Below are positions 12,218 to 23,911 of a stretch of 64,000 nucleotides of DNA, one piece after another. The notes beneath the pieces are model-generated. The model did not search any database, was not told the origin of the DNA, and saw only the letters and a program-made list of their open reading frames with translations. The stretch is from Ophioderma brevispina (lineage: Eukaryota; Echinodermata; Ophiuroidea; Amphilepidida; Ophiodermatidae). Location of the stretch: positions 1 to 64,000 of the forward strand of contig JAMKCH010014293.1 of NCBI GenBank assembly GCA_023653785.1, in the 5' to 3' direction. The first letter of the stretch is position 1. Each line of letters opens with the position of its first letter. The position numbers were made by a program, and so were the translations under genes.

Positions 12218-14391
12218 TAAATATACCGGTGCATGGCCATTGAACATTGAAAAAACTGACAAAATTAAAATTCAAAAATCGAAATAGCATTTCAAATTGA
12301 TTTGGAATAGCCTACCAAATGGGAAAAAATTTTAATGATATAAAATTATTCGATTAGCCAGTTTATTCACAACATAGTGAAATTCAAACAAATGTCATAA
12401 GACTCGGTAAACACAATTTCGCATTATGTTGCAAAAATCGAAAAACATAAGTCTAAAATTATCAGTAATACTTACAAACCCAGACTTACAACATGAGGTG
12501 ATTTTGATTTTTATTTTTGCTACTCTGTCGTTTTTCATCTGTATTTTATTTGCAATTGCTACGATATTTTAGTAAAATATGACCAAATAAAGATCGGGGC
12601 CTTTTACAACGACACAATTATGCATAGGGCTCTATTACGGTAATTTGTCGTGGGCAGCACTGGGATTCCGCATGTTATTTTCTCGGGGCTTTTTAGTTAT
12701 TATATGAAACAAAGAAAATTGGAATTTGCGAAGAACGGACCCTGCAGCAAGTTTTGAAAGTGTTTGACACTAATATTTGCTGTGTTAATTAGGGTATACA
12801 ACTCTTAGGCTTGACTGCACCATCACGGTTATATAGCGCTTTGCAGATAGTTAAACCCGACGGTTTGTATTGTTTGTAATACTAAGATATGGGGCACCAG
12901 CAAACATTAGCTGATAGGTAAAACCACATGATTTGCACACGTATTGGCACGTGAGTGTCTACATATTCATCTACTGTCAAGCAAGCCGGACGCCAAAACT
13001 TGCATTTATTGGTCAACTCGATATTCCCACAGTAATCTCGCCTCTAGTGCCATAACGAATATGCATAGTATAGACGAGAATGTTCCCTTAGCATTGTGTT
13101 TCACTATCGAACTTATCTCAACCCTGAGAAAGATCCCGTTCATAGGTATGATTTGGTCACAGCGCCATATATTATGCATGTATATTGGCAAATAATGACC
13201 TCATGAATTGATAGCTTCGATCACCAAGGGGTTGTGACGTTTTAATTACCAAGATTGCCACAAGGGGCATACATATGCATGTAACTCGATCACCGATGTG
13301 CCGGTTATGCTTTAATGATATAGATTGAATAAATGTCGTAACCAGGACGTAACGTCATGTGGGTGAGGGGCGAGAGTGGTAGGGCGGGATCGCACTCAAT
13401 ATCTTTGCCCCCCCCTGAGATAAGAAAAAGTAAGAAAATTGATGGGTATGGCAGCGGGTAACGTGTTGTGATGCCCCCAAAAGTTAATGATCCCATCGCC
13501 TGCAATTACAAGGCATACACTGGGGTGCAACATATCCTATCATGTCAAAATCACTTCCTGTTGTTCAAGGCGACCATTTTAACTGTGCGACAGCCCGCTC
13601 GTTCCATGTGTATAGGTCAGTGGATAATCCCCTTAGCATCTCCTGGATTCTCCTGTTTCTGTACACTGCTTCACTAATGAATTATCACTTCCCAATGATG
13701 TGACGCGCCGTGACGCGCCGTGAGTATTAGGCACATTCCGACAGGCTATGTGTGAAGTAGAGAACATGATAGACAAAATGGAACAAGCCACTTTTAACCG
13801 TTTTTGCTTGAATGTTGGATTTGGTGTTATAGGGTTAAAACAGGCTATCAGAAGATGTTTTAATTGGTGTCTTTGGGACTTGGATTAAGAAAGTTGTGAC
13901 CCTCACCTACAATTACTTTGGCCCTTTTAGCCAACAATGTGGAGAGATGGACACCGAAGATTACCAAACAATCTCAACCAATAACTTACCATGTTCAATC
14001 ATGATTGACAAACGTACCCCCCCCCCCCCCCCAAATTCAGGCACTTTTTTCAAAGCGGTTGCGTTGATTAGGCTAGAGTTTGTTGCACCCACCTGGTGAT
14101 TAATTTTCCAAAAGCTCCCTTGAAGGGGGTTTGTCCCCCGGAAAAACTAGGATTAGTATGTTTATGCCCGCGCGAAAAGTGTGCAATTAGTGTTGTACTG
14201 CCATCAAAATTGCCCCGCCATTGTGTATGAAACACTGCCATTGTAATTTCATTGTAAAGGCTGACCTCAGAGAGATTTCAGGAATATAATTTTTTAAGAT
14301 CTTATGAAAATAGTCAACGAGACTAAAGATAGTCACCTAGAATGCTCACTTCCAAAGTTTGCGATGCATCAGAATTTTCGTTTTGATGCAG
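12218..14391. other. Anonymous AT-rich stretch
   Basis: No gene supported. Small features are two tandem copies of TGACGCGCCG at 13701-13720 and a C run near 14017-14032. Confidence 0.5.
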
Positions 14392-14474
14392 AGAGTAAAA
14401 ATTATGTGTATTATAACAGTGCCATGGATACTGGTTATAACAAAATTTCCGGATCCGGAATTTTTAAAAAGAAG
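14392..14474 (+). CDS. Possible internal exon, product unknown
   Basis: An 83-nt segment lies between an acceptor-like pyrimidine run ending GATGCAG at 14391 and a canonical donor GTGAGT at 14475-14480. In the open phase (two leading bases, then 27 codons) it encodes a Tyr/Asn/Ser-rich peptide ending FKKK. The frame is open upstream to 14304, so the true left edge is uncertain. I do not recognise the peptide. Splice-site matches of this quality also occur by chance at this scale. Confidence 0.25.
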
Positions 14475-14479
14475 GTGAG

Positions 14480-15083
14480 TTCTATATGAAAGGACTTCGA
14501 TTTGAGCTAGCTATTTCACACAGTTAGTTAGTAGTATATGGAACAAGCATTGTGTACAGCAAAAAAACCAATTTGGTTGAAAATTGAGGGCGGCCCCCGC
14601 CCTCATGGGCAATTCTGGAGTCGGCATTTAAAGATATGAAAATCTCCCGGACGAAACGAAATCAAGTTGATCCTTCCTGATAAGTGGGCTTTCTTAAAAA
14701 TTGAAGTGTCCAGATTGCCACCGCTAAGAGGCAGTTTTATTAAACGTACTTAAACATTGGCAAATGTGGGGGGGTAAGACTGCGAATGATCAAAGTGCGA
14801 GCCCCAAAAAGGGCATTAATGGCATTTGTATTTTGCGGAATTGATCTAACTTATGATGGCGGCGGTATAACCGCTCCAGGGAGACCAAATAAAGAAGATA
14901 AACAGCCCCTGCACATCTTTTTCAACATAATAAGAAAAACATATATGATAACATTTTCCCGCAGGACCCACTCAACACGGGTTGGACATCGTGGAAGGAA
15001 GACGAAACTTGATTGCTCAAAAGAAAGGAAGTAGGCCACCAGATCAAAATTTTCCTTTAACAATTTTAAGGTTTAACGTAACC
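14480..15083. other. Non-coding stretch with small hairpin
   Basis: 14586-14604 is a perfect 8-bp stem with a 3-base loop (GAGGGCGG/CCGCCCTC). Otherwise nothing is supported; an 82-codon frame at 14786-15034 has no recognisable domain. Confidence 0.4.
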
Positions 15084-15360
15084 AAGTGGGGTCCTTGGGG
15101 CCCTCCAAATTTGTTTCGCGCTGGCGCTTTGCGCGGTCGGATTTTGCGCGATTTTTTTGTATTGTCTGACTTTTAATTGCGATTTTCTCTACCCTATAAT
15201 AATATGGGCCAAGTCCTTAATGAGTTAATTATTGAGGTTCCCATGAACCCTTCTCCCTTAGGCACCAACGGAAGTCTGCTGAGACTATTTTTTAAAAATT
15301 AAAGAACCAAAGCATTTTTGCTGATATTGTTCAAACATACATATATATAACATGTAAGAG
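15084..15360 (+). repeat. Dispersed family F1, partial copy (head module)
   Basis: Clearly related to 48779-49094 (same strand) and to the complements of 54780-55072 and 56858-57172. Shared words in order include an AAGTG start, CCAAATTT, TTCGCG with GCG-rich sequence, TTGTCTGA, TAATGAGTTAATTA, a GGTTCCCAT or GGTCCCAT run, CAACGGAAGT or TAACGGAAGT, AACCAAAG, TTTTTGCTGATAT and ACATACAT. Only the head module is present; the body with the GGCCGCC-phased repeats does not follow. Confidence 0.6.
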
Positions 15361-17403
15361 TTTAATGACTGATAGAAACCAGGCAGTGGCTGTGTGGAAT
15401 GGGGAACATGAAAGTTAGCCAAAATTGTTCATTTTCGCTGTGGGACATGAAGTGAGAAAGATACATGCACAAAAATTTTTACAAGTCTGACCCCCTTAGT
15501 TTTGTTTTTATAGGCCCCCCCCCTCGATTTTTACCTAAAAATACCCTTCACTTCCAGTTTGTGTATGTAGCATTAATTTTTCAATAGGAATATATTTATA
15601 TATTCCAACCAATAGCTTAAATGTTTTTTACAAGAAATTACATTCCAAACATCTCCAGATTTGGCTAGGGGGGGGGTCTGAGGGAATGTCCCCCCTATGA
15701 CGATCTTAAATTTGCTTTAAAAAGCTGTAATTTAAAAGCCAAATTAACAATACGCAATCAATCTTTTTTTCTTTTTTACACAATCTCAGAAACAAAATAG
15801 TTTACTCGGGGCGTGTTTGCTTGTTTTAGAAAATGCGGTGTCTCTGTATGGATTTTGCCAATTTTCAAAAAAAAACAATAACAGCTAGACACGTGTATAT
15901 CTATGCTTTGGCACAAAATTATCAAGTTGAGGAGTAAACATTGATGCAATGAATCTCTCCAATCGCTTTGATCATTTTTTTCCAACAAAGGAGTGTTTCT
16001 AGATGTTTTTCCTACTAGAGCAATATTTTAACAACTTGTGCTATTAATGAGCAATTGATGAGCACGTTTCAGAGCTGGGTTCATGTAAAGAATCAAGATT
16101 TAATCAAAAGTCATAAATTTGCCTTAGGCATGCGCAGAGCACAAGCCACCGAAATCCCAAATATGCAAATGCAGTTGGAAGGGGGGATGTTCATTTCCCT
16201 GTTTGATTATTATTATTTATGAACAAAAATCAATGTACATATGTTTTATTTACCACAGGTATGAATTTTGAAGGTCGGACGCGTTTGCCGACAAAAAATA
16301 AAAGAAGTTCTGATGAAACATTGGTATTTAAGAAAACAGTGTTTCTATCGTTTTGGTCCAAATTAATAAAAAGTTAAAATGACCAAAAGCTACAGGAAAC
16401 ATTTTTGGTGTATGACTCTGTCACAAAAACAAATTATGGCTGATGTAAAATATTGGGAGATGTAAAAAACAAATAAACCTGCAACATTTATATTTACAAG
16501 TCACTGAAAAATACTAATTACCACATGACAATATTCACCAATGCTGTTTTATAACTGTGGGGGGGGGGGCACTCCACCATTTTCAGTAGGGATGTGCAGC
16601 CATTGGAATTAAATTTTGGGCTAAATTTAGCTTTCAAGCCACCTTTCCCACAATGGGGCCTTAGAATACTGCAGAGGCACGAAGGAAGCTTAAAGGCTGC
16701 ATATAGCATCACACTTCCCTATGTCATACATTTATACCTTTAAACTAAAATATGGTCTAGGCTTTTTAGTGCAGTGATGGATCAAGTTCATTCTTGGTGG
16801 TTTGGAAAATGTCCTATGTGGGATAACAGATTAGGTCAAGGTCCATTCAGCAGGTTCAGGTGTCAAGGGTTCGTTTCTATCTTGCGCATGTTGTTGTAAC
16901 CTGCACTGGTTAAACATGTGCGTTCTAGTGGCGGGGTAGTAGTGGCAGTGAAGTTCAAATTTGTTATGCTTATACATTGATACAAGGTGTAGTGGGGGTA
17001 CAGTTGAGGTCGAAGGTCATTCGGGTCTCTTCGGTCAAATGAGAATTGTTTCTACTAAAACAGGTCTCTCTTTGACCATATAATCGGACAACCTATTTTG
17101 GGGCCACTGTTCCTATTTAACTAATTAACACTGCTATGAAACCCGTGCCAAAAATGTCATTCATCGTTTTCATCGTAACCCAAGAGGCTACATTCACTCA
17201 CCAAAGTTCCAACCCTTAAAAAAAGTGACCTTTTAAACGTTGTAGTCTATGCTTAGGAGTGGCTGGAGTGGGGTAGGGGGCTTGGGTTCTGTGACCCCCC
17301 ATAATTTTGGTGGGGGTGGGGCTCAATACCCTTGAGGCCCCCCCCCCCCCCTAATCTTAACACTTTTAACCAAAACATCAAATTCCAAACTCGCACTCCT
17401 CCA
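15361..17403. other. Anonymous AT-rich stretch
   Basis: No gene supported. G runs occur near 15668-15676 and 16560-16569. Confidence 0.5.
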
Positions 17404-17657
17404 GTGGCAGCGCAGGACTTTTTCTGAGCCGAAAACGAAAACGTTAATTTTTTTTGGGAAAAAGTGAAATTCGGGGGGTGGGGTGAACTTCCAAAGTTGA
17501 GATCTAACCAAATTTTGGCCAAAAATCACTGATATTTGCCCAAATTTGGGGTTTTTTTTTAATTTTATGATTTTTGACCCAAATCCGAATTTATTCTTCA
17601 GACCGGGGGGGAGGAAAACATTTGGAGAATTGCCCCTCCTCCTTCGCTGGCGCCAAC
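17404..17657. mobile_element. Foldback/MITE-like element, family F5, copy 2
   Basis: About 254 bp with imperfect terminal inverted repeats: left GTGGCAGCGCAGGAC, right read inward GTTGGCGCCAGCGAAGGAG. The interior plan matches 11913-12217: G-rich end, GGCCAAAAATC, CCCAAATTTGGGG, then a C-rich end. No coding capacity. Open frames on both strands across it come from its low-complexity interior. Confidence 0.45.
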
Positions 17658-17659
17658 AA

Positions 17660-19913
17660 TCCCCCCAACCCCACTCGGCGCCTCGCGGTACCCACCCCCC
17701 CCCCATCCTTAAAAATCTTCCTAAGCCAATGGTTATGCGTTTGCCATTCCTATGATATGTCGGGTGCCCCACAACTTACATGAAACATGGATTACCCTGT
17801 CTTAAAACTGGATCTTTTAAACCTCAGCCAATGAACTATCATTTCGAGCGGGTGTGGTTTTTTACCCAGGAAAGGCTTCGTCGGAGCCAATGTAAAAAGT
17901 ATACAAACAAAAGTTGTGTTTCAACTGCTACAAGTCAAATTTCCAAATCTGTTGTGCCTTCACAGTTCTGATATTCAAACAATCCCCTCTCAGAGGTTCA
18001 GGCAAACAGTGTTTGGACTACTTCTGGGAAATGACATGCAGATAAACCAAAGTGTAGACTTCAAGGGTCTGTTGCAGAGTTCGATTTGGATGTAATAACA
18101 TAGTTTTTTAGTGATGCGTTCCCATCACTACATTAACTTTATAATTCTTCTTGCGAAAAGTTTGTAAGTGCAGCTCTAGTGGTCATATCAAAATGGGCAG
18201 AAAAATATTATTAACAATGTTTGAATTTGCCCAAACACAACATAAACTGCTATGAAGTGTTTCTTGTGCAGTTTTGTTTGTGTCATAAAAGTAAAAACCA
18301 AACACTGATTTACATGAATTGCTGAAAATCTGGAGAAGTGGAGGAAACCGTTTTTAAATTAACCCTGCAATTGAACATTCCTTTTGTATGTGTTGGAATG
18401 ATGCAGCCAAATTTGCTCAGAAGAACCAGTGGCCCAAAGTTCATATGGGTGCACACAGATTGGGGTCAAAATAACAGTGATGATTAAAGAGGTGTTCTTT
18501 GATAATCTATGTTTTACTCCTTCAATCACATGCTTTGTTCACTAATCATGGTCAGAAGGATCATGACCAAGTTTACATGGGGGGCTAACCAGATTGGAAT
18601 TAAATGTCACATGAACTGAATGTAGGGCATTCTTTGCCATGCTAAATTTGTTTCTTTCTGTACTCAGATGACCTGCTATGACCCCCAAACTGTAAAGAAA
18701 ATACTTACCCAAAAGCCCCCGTGGAGTGCCAACAGTTAGTCAATTTCACATGACTGATAAAAGGGTTTTTTTTAATTTCTGTATTTGGGTCTGCCTGCAG
18801 GAAAGACAATGTAATTACTTGTTGTGTTGTTCTGCAGTAGGAGCGTCACATGGGGATTACTTTGGTAGTATATAGTGTGGCTGTGTTGGTGGTCAAATGG
18901 TTAACTGCACTTATTGCACCCATATACTCTTAACACTTACAAGGACTTGCATACTGGGTCTGCCAGAACCACTGCCCAAGATTCATATTTGGGGTGTACC
19001 TCTATGGTGATCAGAGGAGTAACCAGATTACCTCTGGTGATCCCATATGAACCTTGGACCCCATTCAGAAACTGCAGTGGCAGAACCACACATGCGTTTT
19101 CATGGAAGCACTGGTATGTTCATTGTAAAATAAGGATGTAATGTAAAAACAATGAAATATATCTACTTGATTAGTGGAAATGATATCTAAAACCCGTTTG
19201 TGGTACTTAATATTACAGTAAGCATTTACCCAAAGCCACACAGCATTTTAAAAACATATTCCAAAAAAAATATTTGATCATGAACTTATTTTGTCAACCC
19301 CCAAGCTACTAGCAATTATACAATATTGTCAATTTTAAAATTAAAAAGGTAAAATACACTCTATAACTCGATTTTTGTTAAAAACGAAAAACCGGCGCCC
19401 CAAGAAAAACAATGTTAATTTTTGGTAGAGGAATCATCCCCCTTAGGTGCTAATACAAAAAAAAAATGAACGGATGTATATTTTGGTGTAAAAACAAAGC
19501 GCATGAAAAACTGCATTTGGGGTCATTTTTTAAGGACTTTAAGGGGTCACCATCCGAACCCCCCTCCTTGAATTCTTGGTCCAATCATAATTAAAAAAGC
19601 TATTGAAATGATAACCGTATGGGGATCAATCATGGGAAGAACAAAATAACATCGTGCTTGAACTGCAAAATAAAATAATGCTAATATACTGTAATATCGC
19701 CGATTTCTACATTTTACCTCACTAATTTTGCGTCCCGGGGCCTCTAAATTGTGTGGTATGTATATCTCAGTAACAGGGGGTTCGATCATGCTAACTTTGC
19801 CTGTGATAATTTCATCAGTACACTTCCAACAAAAAATAATTAATCGGTTGGCCAACCTTCATGTTCGACATTTCCCATATCACCTGGTTCTCTCAGTCGT
19901 AGACGCACTTAAT
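17660..19913. other. Anonymous AT-rich stretch
   Basis: No gene or element supported. Short open frames near 18914-19141 and 19728-20066 look random in composition. Confidence 0.5.
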
Positions 19914-20345
19914 AGAACATTAAAAATAATTAACCCCTTTATGTTGCTGAAAAAACCTTTCATTGTGGACGTGGCTAAACCTTTTACTGTACGAAGTCTA
20001 GGGAAAATTACGTTGTATTTTTGCAACAACCCGTTTCAAATAGCAGTAGTCCTCAATACTTGTTAAATATGGAATTTGGGTCTTCTGGAGTAGATTCACA
20101 TAACATAAGTTTTTCAAAAAGTTTGAATGATAAGCCCGGCCAGGCTCCTTTGAATTGTCCTCCGTTTTTTTGAATTAAATGTTTCGCGTGTTTGGAAAAT
20201 AATGTTTGCCCCAATTTGCAGCCCAAATAACAGAATTTTATATTGGTTTTATTTCTGATTTGGGGTTGTCTTCACATACCCTTCATATGTGGAATAAATT
20301 TCGTACAAAAATCCGTCGGGAAAGTGGTTTCCTGGGGGGGGGCAT
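19914..20345 (+). repeat. Family F2, half copy
   Basis: Colinear with the left arm of the palindromic element at 49095-49580. It starts with AGAACATTAAAAA (the nested copy starts AGTAACATTAAAAA), then AACCCCTTTATG, GTTGTATTTTTGC, GTTAAATAT, GAATTGTCC, AAATAACA, TGATTTGGGGTTGTCTT, CATATGTGG, ATAAATTTCGT and GGGAAA...GGTTTCCT before a G run. The second, inverted arm is absent here, so this copy is truncated or represents the monomeric form. Confidence 0.6.
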
Positions 20346-21428
20346 TTCGTAACATATTTGTTTATTTTTACTGCAAAACAACCTATGACGGCCACTACAA
20401 CAGTCCATTTAATTATGATTTTATTGTATCAGTTGATATGAGCTGTTTGGCTTTCTATATAAGTCAGTTTTAAAAAAACCAATTTATATGACCCAAGTAG
20501 TAACCTTCTGTAGGTACAACACTCTCCCCCCCTGTACAGTCAATACCCCGCTATAATAGTTTTGCTATTGGAAATGATTTAGGGTCATTGTTAGAAAGGC
20601 TGTTTTATAACGTCGAAGAGATTGGTAGAACTTTTTTTTTTCTTCCTGATTTAAGTACCCAAGAGCAAATAAATCCCGCCATCTTGAAATTAGTCTGTGC
20701 TCCAAATCGCCGCACAGGTTCTTAATTTATCCCAACAATTTGCCATTTTTAAGTCTTTAGCTTAAACATCGCCTCCTTGGCGCCTAGTCTCCCTTGAGGG
20801 AATAAAACTTATCGTTTAGTCGTGAGAAATTTCTCTACCTTAATCATTATAATGGCGTTTTCCATGAACAACGGCGTCCATGTTTAAAAGGGCATACAGG
20901 CTAACGTGAAGCTTTCGGGTGAAAACATACCTAATCCCATGAGGGGACAATCCTTCAGATAGAAATGAAAAGGGTGCTTTGCCAGAGAAACGCTGGCGAA
21001 ACTTACTACTATTTAGCTATTGTACAGATGAATTCTTTACAATGGAGCACTGATTCTAATCTGTGCCTCCTTTAGTTGGTATATACCAATGCTAATGGTG
21101 GGTTGGGTCCTAAAGCCCTACTGGACGGTTTTCAACCCAAGGCCGAATCGGTGTGTGGGCATGCCATGACTTGTCAAAAGCGTATGGGGTAATTCAATAA
21201 ATGCCGTGTTGTGGCTGGAGCTTTTCCATAGAAGAGAAAAGGATACAATATACAATTCCCCAGTGACAGCAAAGGAGAAAAATATGTAGGCTAACGTCAA
21301 TCTTGGTTGGAATTCACTAACCACACCACAAGGCGGTTGTTTTGCGATGTTCGGTGCGCATACACATTGTCATGATTGTGCAGTATTTCATAGCTATAAA
21401 TATAGCCAGGCAATGTTAGTTGTCCTGC
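20346..21428. other. Anonymous stretch
   Basis: Nothing supportable seen apart from short homopolymers (for example the T run near 20632-20641). Confidence 0.5.
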
Positions 21429-21602
21429 TCATGAGTTGGTTGAGTTGAGGCATTGGCCAGCATCATAATCTTTGAGTGACAGTTTGCCGCTTTTTGTACT
21501 CAACCCTGCATTTTGTAACAGATCTTCTGCCAGTGCATGCCGGAGGCCGGGCTGGTGCTGTGGTGTGAAGAGGTGGGACAGTATATTTCTCACACTGATC
21601 CA
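21429..21602 (-). CDS. Possible terminal exon, product unknown
   Basis: On the minus strand an acceptor-like sequence (TGTATTTGTCGCAG) ends at 21603 and is followed by 58 in-phase codons including a TGA stop at 21431-21429. The 57-residue peptide begins WISVRNILSHLF, has a likely helix rich in Leu/Ala/Asp (ALAEDLLQNAGL) and ends with a Lys/Asp-containing segment. The composition is protein-like, unlike most frames in this window. I do not recognise a family. The frame stays open upstream of the acceptor to 21680, so the left boundary is not fixed. The overlapping plus-strand frame is probably its shadow. Confidence 0.35.
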   Translation of the reverse strand, partial: WISVRNILSHLFTPQHQPGLRHALAEDLLQNAGLSTKSGKLSLKDYDAGQCLNSTNS

Positions 21603-22139
21603 CTGCGACAAATACAGGCCCAGCAACACTGACAAGTTTATACAAGTTGGTGGCCAAATTGTAAAGTTCATGAAACACACGTCACAACATAACCCTTTAT
21701 TCGGTAGAATTCATCAGGGTCATTGTGTCAGGGGACATTGACATGAATACCTTTTAAGGGCCTATGATAAATCGGTTTCATTTTAAAACGCTCATATTGC
21801 AATACAACATCATATACAGCTGTGGAACAAGATTATTAAAGTGCTGATTGGATGAAATATCCGCACAAAGCCCTCGCAGTCGATACTGTATCATTATAGT
21901 CTACTAGTCTAGGCTAAGCTAGGGTAGGCTTCGAGGCTTGCTTTGAAACTTTTTACCAGGTCTGGACATTTCATCATTCAGGATTTGCATATTTGGTGGT
22001 GGGTGTATGAAACCACGCCAAATAATGTCAATGTGGGCGTACTGTGACAAGTAGTGTTAATATTTTTTGCCTTGATAGCACACTTTTGGATGCTTAAACA
22101 AGCCCACTACATTTGACATTCATGAATATAAATGATTCA

Positions 22140-22439
22140 CTATACTCCAATTATCGTCCCTCGAATCAGTGATCTCAGCGCGTTCAGACAGAGTTGCACT
22201 ACATTACAGATGGTACCAAACGCAATGAGGTCTGAGTCCTTTTCAAGTAACCTAGGGGGCTCATTTGCCGACAGCAAGAAATACTTCCTGTCACCCCTAA
22301 AAAACTGGTACTCGCCACGGAAGAGGAGGGTATCGCACATGATCCTATCGCCGATTGCTTGTGGCTTGAATTGCGCTAATCGAAATGTAAAGGGATTCCC
22401 GATGACGTAATCGCCTGCAATCGACTGATAGATTTTCAT
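22140..22439 (-). CDS. Possible exon, 99-codon open frame, product unknown
   Basis: A minus-strand frame from ATG at 22439 to a stop at 22140. GC content is higher than the surroundings and the residue pattern is protein-like (GDYVIGNPFTF; LLFRGEYQFF; KYFLLSANEPP). No transmembrane segment or signal peptide stands out. Acceptor-like CAG sites lie just inside the ATG (CTATCAG, GATTGCAG), so it could be an internal or terminal exon rather than start at this ATG. A 92-codon frame on the opposite strand overlaps it and is less protein-like. Confidence 0.3.
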   Translation of the reverse strand: MKIYQSIAGDYVIGNPFTFRLAQFKPQAIGDRIMCDTLLFRGEYQFFRGDRKYFLLSANEPPRLLEKDSDLIAFGTICNVVQLCLNALRSLIRGTIIGV

Positions 22440-22648
22440 CCAGACTTTTGAGACTCAATTTTGGATGAATATATCAAGTAAGTTTGGTTTTTTCTATCAC
22501 TCTGGCATTTTGTTATGGTTACTACGATGCTCCATTTTTTGTACGGAAGAGATTTTTGACGAATTTGCCTAATTTTGTGGACATTTTCCCTGGCCGTCTC
22601 GTAAATTTTTAAATGGTGCGCCTAGTGATAAACGGAAATTCACATCAA

Positions 22649-22748
22649 GGTACGCTGGTTTCCCTGCTTCGTGGGCCTCGCTTCATTCCGCCGGACTCTT
22701 TGGTCAGTGGAAGTGTGAGAGACCAAAGTCGCAGGGAACCACGTATAC
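22649..22748. repeat. Imperfect hairpin
   Basis: The left arm has GGTACGCTGGTTTCCCTGC and later GACTCTTTGGTC (22694-22705). The right arm has GACCAAAGTC (22721-22730), GCAGGGAACC (22731-22740) and ACGTATACC. The arms pair around a 15-base loop, with extra sequence looped out of the left arm. It could be a decayed foldback element or a structured transcript segment. Confidence 0.35.
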
Positions 22749-23082
22749 CCTGGTACGACTCTTTCTTCGACCAGGTGACACAGGCATGTTTGTAAACACT
22801 AAATTACGCATGGGTCTCTATTGTATGCCTCTAAAACTAACTAAATAAGTTTTCATTTGCCGTTTATTTTCATTTCAATGCGATAAGTAGAAAAAGATAA
22901 TGCTTCGTCAAAAGGATAGTTACAATTCGATTGGTCCGATTTGCAGTGGTTCATTTGTGTAGTGTGTGAAAACAGATTTTCTAACATACTCAAAATTGGG
23001 TTATTCTTGTGTTATTGATTGGTAAATTGAAGCTAATTGAAGATATTGACAATCCTTTTGCACTTCATTATTGGTCTAAAGT

Positions 23083-23105
23083 GGGGGGGGGGGGGGGGGG
23101 GGGGG

Positions 23106-23148
<43 letters not shown>

Positions 23149-23153
23149 GGGGG
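23083..23153 (+). repeat. 71-nt poly(G) tract
   Basis: G25, A, G39, T, G5. This is far longer than any other homopolymer in the window. The length may be inaccurate because long-read base calling is unreliable in such runs. Confidence 0.9.
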
Positions 23154-23881
23154 TGATAATTTTTTTTATGATCTTGCAATCTATTATTTTTTTCAAATAT
23201 GTAATCATTCCTCACTTTCATTAGCAGAGGTAGTAGCCCTATCAAATCGCTCAATTACCCCCAGAAAATGTTTCAACCAACCAAAATTAAAACCAAACAT
23301 TACACACTTCTTTATTGATTGTCCCAAGAAATCTATTATCTAAGGCAGAATAAACAACAAAACCAAAATAAACCGCAAAAAAAGAAAGAAAAACTTCTCA
23401 TAATAAGCCTACGGCTAATAAAGAATAAAGCAGGCCAAAATTGAAATAAAGACAGCAGTGGCAGGCCATACATGAGCCACGACCAGAAAGACAAGAACTC
23501 AAGCCAACGTTTCTTCTTTTTAAAAGTAGTTGTGGTAGATACAACGATAAACGTTTGGTAAAACACGGTGGCCGGAATCTCGAGGTCTGTCTTAAATAGA
23601 AAAACACTGCAAAATATTTTTTTTTCTTTTAAGATGGAAAAAAGATGTGAAGAAGCAAGCTGTATTCATTTTGCATCATGCATTCCACGTGTGTTCTTAG
23701 GCAGAAATCGGACCAAGTGGATGTTGCCCTCTCATAATTGATGAAGCATATCTTTTGTTTTACGTATAGATGGGAATGAAATAAATAGCTTATTCAAGCG
23801 TGTTTTTATTGGCTTTAAATGAATATCCAAATCAAAGACCCATACGTCTTTTCTTTTTTATCAATATGTCGTCGTTTCCGA

Positions 23882-23911
23882 GGGTGACATTTTTTTTTTG
23901 GACAGCCTGTA
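23882..23911 (-). repeat. Possible DNA-transposon terminus
   Basis: On the minus strand the sequence reads TACAGGCTGTCC, then an A run, then ATGTCACCC. Ends of the form CAGGGTGTCC followed by an A run are widespread at invertebrate repeat termini (recalled, not checked). No matching second end was found. Confidence 0.2.

Noticed and set aside
23009..23254. Frames encoding poly-Gly or poly-Pro
   Set aside because: Direct translation of the poly(G) tract.
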